From the NCBI GenBank assembly GCA_030043155.1, contig JASHYE010000430.1, positions 1-12,466 of the forward strand: a DNA stretch of 12,466 nucleotides, given 5' to 3'. Of the stretch, positions 1 to 4,454 are shown piece after piece. Numbering within the stretch: position 1 is the first letter of the stretch; the number at the start of each line of letters is the position of its first letter. Both the position numbers and the translations under genes were made by a program. The notes below the pieces were generated by a model. The model had not been told where the DNA came from, searched no databases, and saw nothing but the letters and a program-made list of their open reading frames with translations. Origin of the DNA: Candidatus Acidiferrales bacterium (GTDB taxonomy: Bacteria > Acidobacteriota > Terriglobia > Acidoferrales > UBA7541).

Positions 1-959
1 GAAAACTTCCGTATCTCGTCCCGCGCTGCGCTCACCGGCAGCGCTTTCCGGTACGGCCGGTCGGAAGTCATCGCGTCAAATGTGTCCGCGACGGCGAAGA
101 TTCGCGCACCAAGAGGAATCTCTTCGCCTTTCAGTCCTCGAGGATAGCCGGTCCCGTTATAAAATTCTTGGTGGGCCAGAACGATCTCTGCGGCTTCTTT
201 CAGGAAGGGGATTTTTTTCAGCACTGTGTAGCCAATGTCGCAGTGGCGCTTCATCAGATCTCGTTCGTCTTCCGTCAGCGGCCCGGGTTTTCGAAGCACG
301 TGATCGGGTATGCCCATTTTCCCGATGTCGTGCAAAAAGGCTCCTCTCGCGATCTGCCGCAATAGCTCCTGATCCACTTTCATGATTCGCGCCAGTAGGA
401 TGGTAATCGCGGTTACCCGCTGGCAATGTCCTTCCGTTTCGGCGTCCTTGGCATCCAGCGCGCCGCCCAGAGCTTCGAGCGTGTAATCGTAGGATTGCTC
501 GAGGTTGTGAAGCGTAATCGAGAGTTGCTGCGTTCTCTCGGCCACCAGATGCTCAAGGTTTCTTTGGTAAGAACGGTTTTCCAGAACCAGGCGCCGGTGC
601 TCCAGCGCGCGTCCCACGCTGTAGTAAAGCTGATCTTTTTCGAACGGCTTCAGGATGTAGTCGTAGGCGCCGGCGCGAATAGCCTCGAGCGCAATGGAAA
701 TATCGTGCATGGCCGTAACCATGATTACCGGTATGTCCTTGTCGTGCGCTCGCAGTTGTCGCAGCAAGCGCATCCCGTCCATCTCCGGCATCACGATATC
801 GCTCAACACCAGGTCGTGCGCATCCCGTTTGATTTCTTGGATAGCTTGGCTGCCGTCGGGAACTACTGTGCAGTGGTAGCCCTGCGCATTCAGCAGCGTG
901 GAAACGACTTCTCGGATTGCCTCTTCATCGTCGCAAACGAGTATTTTTTCCCCGGCCAC
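1..959 (-). CDS. Response regulator with HD-GYP output domain (3' end cut by window edge)
   Basis: Two-component response regulator whose output domain belongs to the HD-GYP family, known for cyclic-di-GMP phosphodiesterases; cytoplasmic. 319 residues are visible and the C-terminus lies outside the window. Residues 5-120 form a REC domain with the acidic pair D10/D11, phosphoacceptor D54 (in LVLSDIVMPEMDG), T82 and K104 (in LKPF). A probable coiled linker spans about 120-155. The HD-GYP domain follows, with H210-D211 in HDIGKMGIPD, H239, and the GYP region around 263-303 ending in DRPYRKALP. The usual HHE..DG.GYP reads HQEFYNGTGYP here: the second His is Gln (Q264) and the Asp is Asn (N268), so the metal site may be altered. 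I chose the GTG at 959-957, preceded by a GAGGG stretch about 10 nt upstream; no ATG start fits the REC domain. A perfect TATAAT lies at 990-995. Family assignment is very sure; enzymatic activity is not. Confidence 0.93.
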   Translation of the reverse strand, partial: MAGEKILVCDDEEAIREVVSTLLNAQGYHCTVVPDGSQAIQEIKRDAHDLVLSDIVMPEMDGMRLLRQLRAHDKDIPVIMVTAMHDISIALEAIRAGAYDYILKPFEKDQLYYSVGRALEHRRLVLENRSYQRNLEHLVAERTQQLSITLHNLEQSYDYTLEALGGALDAKDAETEGHCQRVTAITILLARIMKVDQELLRQIARGAFLHDIGKMGIPDHVLRKPGPLTEDERDLMKRHCDIGYTVLKKIPFLKEAAEIVLAHQEFYNGTGYPRGLKGEEIPLGARIFAVADTFDAMTSDRPYRKALPVSAARDEIRKF

Positions 960-989
960 CGTTTTTTCCCTCGTTTCTGCCTGCGAACA

Positions 990-995
990 ATTATA
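990..995 (-). promoter_or_regulatory. -10 element (TATAAT) of the HD-GYP regulator gene
   Basis: A perfect TATAAT reads on the minus strand about 30 nt upstream of the GTG start of the response regulator. No good TTGACA-like -35 is present at 16-18 nt; the expected place is occupied by one arm of a GC-rich inverted repeat (1002-1019). This suggests weak or activator-dependent transcription, but is only a sequence match. Confidence 0.45.
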
Positions 996-1001
996 GCGGG
1001 G

Positions 1002-1019
1002 CCGGCTTTCCTGAGCCGG
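1002..1019. repeat. GC-rich inverted repeat upstream of the HD-GYP gene
   Basis: CCGGCT-N6-AGCCGG is a perfect 6-bp inverted repeat with a 6-nt loop, between two minus-strand genes and overlapping the expected -35 region of the downstream one. It has no T-run after it on the minus strand, so it is a poor intrinsic terminator. It could be an operator or a chance dyad. The rest of the 960-1209 gap holds nothing I can identify. Confidence 0.3.
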
Positions 1020-1209
1020 AGCCTATTGACCATTGCTGCGTACGAGTTAACGGAAGGTCGTCGGTCCGCGAGCTTCGACCGCTTTTACCGGGGACGATTT
1101 TGGCGTAGAAACGATAACACGCGTCTCATTCGGGGTCCGCGGTGCAAATTCCTATCATTCCTCTCGTCGCCCCGTTTGAACTGTTTTCTCGTTCGCGCGA
1201 TCTAGGTTT

Positions 1210-1758
1210 TCAGATTGTGCTCGTGGTTTCTACCTGCGGGAACGTCGGCGTCAAGCCCTCAATGGAATGCTCCAGACCTGCGGCTAGGCCAGTCAACATT
1301 TCCGTGAGGCGCATTAGTTCGTCGAACGGCAGGGCATGCAATGCAAACCGCAGAAGGGTCAGGCGGTATAACAGCCGGAATTGAATCCCCAGCCACAGCC
1401 ATTCCCATTCTTGCTTCTTCCCGATCTCGCGCGAAAGCGCCGCGATGAGCCGAGCGAGTTCCTCCAGGCCGCGAAAATCCTGCGCCAGCCCATGAATGTA
1501 AAGTCGTACAACTTCTCGCCGCTCTACCCGCCACCGCTTCGCAAGCTGTCGCGACGCGCGCCGGACAATGAACTCCTCATCCTGCGACTGAAAGGCATGC
1601 CGCACCTGCGGAAAGTGCCTGCAGTGTATGGGGAGCAGCTTCTTGATCTCCAACGCATCAAGAGCCGCATCCTTCTTCGACGCTCGATTCCCAAAGAGCA
1701 ACCACAGCAGCAGCAGAAGGAGCGCAACTGCGAGCACGAACATGAGAACAGTGGTCAT
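1210..1758 (-). CDS. Unrecognised membrane-anchored protein, 182 aa
   Basis: I do not recognise this protein. It begins with one strongly hydrophobic segment (residues about 3-22, rich in Leu/Val/Ala) followed by a basic stop-transfer (NRASKK). A soluble, mainly helical domain of about 150 residues then faces, by the positive-inside rule, the cytoplasm. The soluble part is rich in Arg, Leu, Glu and Trp (e.g. KKQEWEWLWLGIQFRLLYRL) and has no catalytic motif I can see. A GTG at 1764 is possible, but the ATG at 1758-1756 is better: it overlaps the stop of the upstream gene as ATGA and has GGAG 8 nt upstream. Translational coupling to the upstream 7-TM gene is therefore likely, and the two proteins may act together. 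It is separated from the downstream HD-GYP gene by about 250 nt. Confidence 0.75.
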   Translation of the reverse strand: MTTVLMFVLAVALLLLLLWLLFGNRASKKDAALDALEIKKLLPIHCRHFPQVRHAFQSQDEEFIVRRASRQLAKRWRVERREVVRLYIHGLAQDFRGLEELARLIAALSREIGKKQEWEWLWLGIQFRLLYRLTLLRFALHALPFDELMRLTEMLTGLAAGLEHSIEGLTPTFPQVETTSTI

Positions 1759-2540
1759 TTCCACATCTCCAGCAGACGGGTATTCAATTCCCGAAGCCGT
1801 GCAGTTACCAAAGGACTCAAATCCTCATATGCGCTGCGATTCAAAAGCGCGGGCGCCGGTCGAAGCACAGGCAGCGGCCTCCATAACGCGATGCCCCACA
1901 TCATCAGCGCTATGTCCCACGAGAAATGCCGCAGTCCTTCCCAGATTGCGAAGTGGCTCAGCCAATGGCTCGACCAGTGTTGGAGAAATGTGTTGTCCGC
2001 AACCTGAACTACCGAATAGAACCCAAGTCCGAGGGCGATCCATGCGAGATGGTGCTCGACTCGTACACCGTAGTATCGACAGAAGGCCAGACCGACAACG
2101 AGAAGTGTCACCACTATCAACTCTAGCCCGCGTTCCCCAGTCAAAACTGCATTTGTGAAGTGGTAGGGTCCAGTTCGGGCCGACATTACACCGGCCGCCA
2201 GGAGCACTACGGCAATTGCCAACAGCAGACGATCAACTGTCCGCCAGATACCGGCATACGGTGACAGGATGCTCCTGCAAATCTCGTACACGACAGTCGC
2301 GCGAAGGGAAATACAAAAAGCCTGGAGTACCCAGTATGCGTAGAGGTAGGTTTTCGAATTAACGCCGTCAATTCGATAGATACCGAACATAACGATTTCG
2401 TTCGCGACGAGCAGGGAAAGATACCCAACAAAGAACGGCAGCCGCTTCGCCAATCCACGCCGTACGGCCAAACACAGGATTCCCACCTCGAGGGGAATTC
2501 CAAGCCACCAATTCATTCGCGTTAGGATGGGAAGACTCAT
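1755..2540 (-). CDS. Unrecognised polytopic membrane protein with about 7 TM segments, 261 aa
   Basis: An integral membrane protein of unknown function. I count about seven hydrophobic segments: WWLGIPLEVGILCLAV; FFVGYLSLLVANEIVMFGIY; YLYAYWVLQAFCISL; LLLAIAVVLLAAGVMSA; LELIVVTLLVVGLAF; HLAWIALGLGFYSVVQV; FSWDIALMMWGIALW. A short soluble C-terminal tail (LSPLVTARLRELNTRLLEMWK) follows. No transporter signature or enzymatic motif is evident. The frame stays open to 2594, but I prefer the ATG at 2540: it lies 8 nt downstream of a TATACT box and directly precedes the first hydrophobic segment. The ATG at 2558 has AAGGAGA abutting it with no spacing, and would leave an Arg-rich N-terminus. The stop overlaps the start of the next gene (ATGA), so the two form an operon. 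Gene reality is likely; function and exact start are uncertain. Confidence 0.75.
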   Translation of the reverse strand: MSLPILTRMNWWLGIPLEVGILCLAVRRGLAKRLPFFVGYLSLLVANEIVMFGIYRIDGVNSKTYLYAYWVLQAFCISLRATVVYEICRSILSPYAGIWRTVDRLLLAIAVVLLAAGVMSARTGPYHFTNAVLTGERGLELIVVTLLVVGLAFCRYYGVRVEHHLAWIALGLGFYSVVQVADNTFLQHWSSHWLSHFAIWEGLRHFSWDIALMMWGIALWRPLPVLRPAPALLNRSAYEDLSPLVTARLRELNTRLLEMWK

Positions 2541-2548
2541 GCGGCGGG

Positions 2549-2578
2549 AGTATAGCATTCTCCTTGAGGTCACGTAAA
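2549..2578 (-). promoter_or_regulatory. Putative promoter of the 7-TM gene, compatible with a leaderless transcript
   Basis: On the minus strand TTTACG (2578-2573) and TATACT (2554-2549) are separated by 18 nt. The ATG at 2540 starts only 8 nt after the -10 box, which is where transcription would begin, so the mRNA could lack a 5' leader. No Shine-Dalgarno is correctly spaced for that ATG, which fits. The -35 match is 4 of 6, so this is suggestive only. Confidence 0.4.
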
Positions 2579-2595
2579 CTAGTCGTAACCTCAAG
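2563..2595. repeat. Inverted repeat with 12-nt arms over the 7-TM gene promoter
   Basis: CTTGAGGTCACG (2563-2574) and CGTAACCTCAAG (2584-2595) are inverted repeats matching at 11 of 12 positions, with a 9-nt centre. The outer 8 bases of each arm match perfectly. The element covers the -35 region of the downstream 7-TM gene and sits 43 nt after the stop of the small secreted protein gene. With no T-tract on either strand it resembles a regulator-binding site more than an intrinsic terminator, though a transcript hairpin is also possible. Confidence 0.45.
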
Positions 2596-2637
2596 GGGGC
2601 GCGCCATGCGACCTAGGCCGTTAAAGCGTGATTTGCT

Positions 2638-2859
2638 TTATACAGCCAGTGCACTTGCAACATCGAGCTGTCCAGACGGTAGCTGGGAAGGCGGGGGAAG
2701 CGGTGGAATCGGGTAACTGCCGTCAGTCAAAAGCGTGCTTGCCGAATTGCAATTCGCGTGAATCGTCGTTACGACGGAGTTGACCTGCGGGATTCCCGAG
2801 ACTACTATCGCCAGGAGAAATGCACACGCGACAACGAGAGAAGCTGCTTTGTGTTTCAT
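2638..2859 (-). CDS. Small secreted proline-rich protein, 73 aa
   Basis: A short exported protein of unknown function. Residues 1-28 form a classical Sec signal peptide: MKHK charged start, hydrophobic core SLVVACAFLLAIVVSG, and probable cleavage near PQVNS. The mature part of about 45 residues has one Cys (in HANCNSAS) and a proline-rich stretch (SYPIPPLPPPSQLPSG). It ends in a hydrophobic tail, ASALAV. The ATG has one of the strongest ribosome binding sites in the window, AGGAGGT 8 nt upstream, arguing strongly that this is a real gene despite its size. It lies divergent to the 146-aa gene; the 98-nt region between them holds a perfect TTGACA facing this gene and an 18-bp dyad also found in the XRE gene promoter. 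A peptide signal, cell-envelope component or immunity-type factor are all possible; the sequence does not decide. Confidence 0.78.
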   Translation of the reverse strand: MKHKAASLVVACAFLLAIVVSGIPQVNSVVTTIHANCNSASTLLTDGSYPIPPLPPPSQLPSGQLDVASALAV

Positions 2860-2867
2860 TTCGGAAC

Positions 2868-2874
2868 ACCTCCT
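2868..2874 (-). promoter_or_regulatory. Strong Shine-Dalgarno of the small secreted protein gene
   Basis: AGGAGGT on the minus strand, 8 nt before the ATG at 2859. It is a full-length anti-16S match at ideal spacing and is the main reason to accept this 73-codon gene as real. Confidence 0.8.
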
Positions 2875-2925
2875 GGGCAGCGGTTCTCTCAGGAATCTAC
2901 TCAGGCACCTTGAATTTTTTTGAAC

Positions 2926-2943
2926 TGTTCTGATGATGGAACA
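2926..2943. promoter_or_regulatory. Candidate operator, copy 1: TGTTC-N8-GAACA
   Basis: A perfect 5-8-5 inverted repeat between the divergent small secreted protein gene and the 146-aa gene. The identical half-sites at identical spacing recur at 4187-4204 upstream of the XRE regulator gene. On the minus strand the dyad lies directly downstream of TTGACA (2953-2948), where it would block RNA polymerase. On the plus strand it ends 14 nt before the ATG at 2958. The likely ligand is the neighbouring XRE/S24-like regulator; this is an inference from position and symmetry. Confidence 0.6.
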
Positions 2944-2947
2944 AGAC

Positions 2948-2953
2948 TGTCAA
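2948..2953 (-). promoter_or_regulatory. -35 box (TTGACA) facing the small secreted protein gene
   Basis: A perfect TTGACA on the minus strand. At 18-nt spacing the -10 candidate is AACAGT, a poor match (3 of 6). The TGTTC-N8-GAACA dyad fills the spacer. A promoter needing help or subject to repression is plausible. Confidence 0.35.
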
Positions 2954-2957
2954 CGCG

Positions 2958-3398
2958 ATGACAAATCTGGAGCAATTTCATCAGGTCCGGCAGGTGATTG
3001 AGGATTTTTCAGCGCGTACCCTGCAGAGCATTTCCGGAAGCGTTTCACGATTGTTGTATGTCGCCACTCTTCGCGACCTTGCTACCGGCCGGTATCGTCA
3101 TGAGGGCCTTGCATCGGTCTATTCTGAAGCAGTCGTCGATCAGGCGCTGCGACTGTGCCACGACGAATTATTCGAGCGGATCTTGGAGACCGCGCTGGAA
3201 ACACAGGAGAACGAGCTTCGCACCTGCCTCGGGGGATTCGAAGCGGATCCCCGCGAAATCGCCGCGCGTTGGTTGGAGCACGAGTTCTATAAGTTTCTTA
3301 TTCCGTCGGACGTCCCTCTATATCTGCGCAAGCTGTTCTGCTCAAATCTTGCAATTCTGTTGCAGCTAATCGTAGCCGAGCATTCTATTCGTCAATGA
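2958..3398 (+). CDS. Unrecognised 146-aa cytoplasmic protein next to the XRE regulator
   Basis: No signal peptide, membrane segment or catalytic motif is visible. The protein looks almost entirely helical. Notable parts are YVATLRDLATGRYRHEGLASVYSEAVVDQALRLCHDELFERILE (about residues 34-77) and an aromatic C-terminal half (HEFYKFLIPSDVPLYLRKLFCSNLAILLQLIVAEH). The ATG at 2958 is the only available start, because an in-frame TGA lies at 2934-2936. There is no good Shine-Dalgarno; the nearest purine-rich piece (GGAA at 2938-2941) is too far away. Its 3' end overlaps the convergent XRE gene by 14 bp (3385-3398). Together with the shared dyad in both promoters, this ties it to that regulator. It could be a partner or modulator of the regulator, but nothing in the sequence proves that. 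Confidence 0.75.
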   Translation: MTNLEQFHQVRQVIEDFSARTLQSISGSVSRLLYVATLRDLATGRYRHEGLASVYSEAVVDQALRLCHDELFERILETALETQENELRTCLGGFEADPREIAARWLEHEFYKFLIPSDVPLYLRKLFCSNLAILLQLIVAEHSIRQ

Positions 3399-4125
3399 GG
3401 CGCATCGAGACTCCCACGACTCTGCCGACGACCTCGGCTTCATCCGGTGTAACGTAGCTTTCCGGCATTTGAGGCGATAGCGGGTACGGCTGCAACACCA
3501 AACGATTCCGGTCGAGGGTGCACCAGCAACATCGATAACCTGACCGTATATCTACTAAGTAAATCGGGCGTTCAGCTTCGTTCTTCCAGCCGCCACTCTC
3601 GACTTTTTGCCGGTGAGGATCTATTAGGACCAGTGCTCCCGGGCGCAGCAAGGGCTCCATCCAATGGTCCGCGTGGCCAATAAAACCGTAATGATAGCCA
3701 TGCCCGTTTCTCAATGATGCTGCCTCAAAATTGCCCCAGCTCTGCACCATTCGCGTCAAATACGTCGTACGCTGCGGATCGAATGCGGGATCGAAACTCA
3801 CCGGCAGTTGAAGCGTGCGCGGCGCTGCGGAAAGGTGCGTTCTTGGCCCTACGAACGACATTCCATCGGAAAAAAGGTCTCCCAGTGGAACGTCATACCA
3901 TTTGCAGACCTCATCCGGATTAAGATGATAGATCGCGCACAAGCTGAAGAGCTTGTGCAGCCCTGGCACGACGCTGCTGTTCTCCAAATCGGCGAGACGG
4001 CTGATGTGAATAATGTATTCTGGCCGGCCATGGCGCTGCGCCAACTCATAGCTCGCCTGCTCGACATCGCGATAGGTCAGAGCCATTCTTTCTCGAATCT
4101 GGCGAAGACGGGTCCCAGGAAACAA
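3385..4125 (-). CDS. XRE-family transcriptional regulator with degenerate S24/LexA-like C-terminal domain, 246 aa
   Basis: A predicted DNA-binding repressor of the Cro/CI (XRE) class. The HTH lies at residues 5-75 (TRLRQIRERMALTYRDVEQAS ... HISRLADLENSSVVPGLHKLFSLCAIYHLNPDEV). An insertion (ELAQRHGRPEYII) between helices makes it longer than a standard XRE domain. Residues about 145-243 resemble the LexA/CI S24 fold: FIGHADHWMEPLLRPGALVLID, then RPIYLVDIRSGYRCCW, and a closing EAEVVGRVVG. In active S24 proteins the motif is D-S-M-x-P; here Trp155 stands at the Ser position, and I see no Lys in the second conserved strand. Self-cleavage is therefore unlikely, and the domain probably serves dimerisation or ligand sensing. 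The start is TTG at 4125, with GGAG about 11 nt upstream and the HTH beginning at once. Promoter: TATAAT at 4168-4173 with the TGTTC-N8-GAACA dyad just upstream, suggesting autoregulation. Confidence 0.87.
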   Translation of the reverse strand: MFPGTRLRQIRERMALTYRDVEQASYELAQRHGRPEYIIHISRLADLENSSVVPGLHKLFSLCAIYHLNPDEVCKWYDVPLGDLFSDGMSFVGPRTHLSAAPRTLQLPVSFDPAFDPQRTTYLTRMVQSWGNFEAASLRNGHGYHYGFIGHADHWMEPLLRPGALVLIDPHRQKVESGGWKNEAERPIYLVDIRSGYRCCWCTLDRNRLVLQPYPLSPQMPESYVTPDEAEVVGRVVGVSMRLIDE

Positions 4126-4167
4126 ATTTACTGAAACTCCAGAAATTCGTTTGGTGGTTGCGGGCGG

Positions 4168-4173
4168 ATTATA
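4168..4173 (-). promoter_or_regulatory. -10 element (TATAAT) of the XRE regulator gene
   Basis: A perfect TATAAT on the minus strand, 42 nt upstream of the TTG start. No strong -35 exists; at 16 nt spacing the hexamer is TTCTGA, and it lies inside the dyad at 4187-4204. Binding at that dyad would therefore directly occlude this promoter. Confidence 0.5.
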
Positions 4174-4186
4174 GCAGAGCCGTGTT

Positions 4187-4204
4187 TGTTCAGAAATCGG
4201 AACA
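4187..4204. promoter_or_regulatory. Candidate operator, copy 2: TGTTC-N8-GAACA
   Basis: The same 5-8-5 dyad as at 2926-2943, with identical half-sites but an unrelated 8-nt centre (AGAAATCG here, TGATGATG there). It covers the -35 region of the XRE regulator promoter, the usual position for an autorepression operator. That only the palindromic bases are conserved argues for protein binding and against a simple duplication. Confidence 0.6.
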
Positions 4205-4247
4205 GAGCCTTGGCCGGAGAATTAATTTCCCGCAGAGTCAATACCCA

Positions 4248-4260
4248 ATAATCTGATTAT
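4248..4260. repeat. Short AT-rich palindrome ATAAT-CTG-ATTAT
   Basis: A perfect 5-3-5 inverted repeat in the 329-nt region between the divergent XRE gene and the S9 peptidase gene. It is about 120 nt upstream of the peptidase promoter. It might be a regulator site; AT-rich dyads this short also arise by chance. The rest of 4205-4379 holds nothing I can identify. Confidence 0.25.
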
Positions 4261-4379
4261 CCATCGAATTGCGGAATTCTTGGAGTGGGAGCCCAGCAGA
4301 CCGATCAAATACGGGAGGCCCACAATCGAGGAAGAATCCTTCGCTGCAGCGTTCGATGCTCAGGGCAGGCAAGCAATTC

Positions 4380-4407
4380 TTGACTTTATATAATTTATAC
4401 ATAAACT
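4380..4407 (+). promoter_or_regulatory. Promoter of the S9 peptidase gene
   Basis: TTGACT (4380-4385) is followed after 16 nt by TAAACT (4402-4407) in a locally AT-rich stretch. A perfect TATAAT also occurs at 4389-4394 but lacks a matching -35. Either would give a leader of about 40-60 nt before the ATG at 4455. Confidence 0.5.
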
Positions 4408-4414
4408 CCCTCCT

Positions 4415-4438
4415 TCCGCCTTGCCTCGCCTTGGCGGA
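4415..4438 (+). other. Possible hairpin in the leader of the S9 peptidase gene
   Basis: TCCGCC (4415-4420) and GGCGGA (4433-4438) can pair as a 6-bp GC-rich stem with a 12-nt loop. It lies 6 nt before the GGAGG ribosome binding site (4445-4449). It could affect ribosome access or mRNA stability; it is short and unproven. Confidence 0.3.
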
Positions 4439-4454
4439 CATCTTGGAGGCGCAA

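Noticed and set aside
972..989. Partial TGTTC-N8-GAACA-like site beside the HD-GYP promoter
   Set aside because: Only one half-site (GAACA) is intact; the other reads CGTTT, so I do not count it as a third operator.
1178..1194. GAAC-N9-GTTC dyad in the 960-1209 gap
   Set aside because: The half-sites are in the opposite order and the spacing differs from the TGTTC-N8-GAACA sites; no promoter is visible beside it.
426..1205. Long plus-strand open frame (259 codons)
   Set aside because: It is antisense to the REC and linker part of the HD-GYP regulator and has no recognisable protein character; the minus-strand gene has clear domain motifs.
1381..2158. Plus-strand open frames over the two membrane-protein genes
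   Set aside because: They oppose two minus-strand genes that show ATGA coupling, a well-placed Shine-Dalgarno and proper hydrophobic segments; the shadows are low-complexity and lack starts with ribosome binding sites.
4269..4454. N-terminal extension of the S9 peptidase
   Set aside because: The extension would translate promoter DNA (TTGACT/TATAAT) and bury the signal peptide. The ATG at 4455 has GGAGG and begins a perfect signal peptide.
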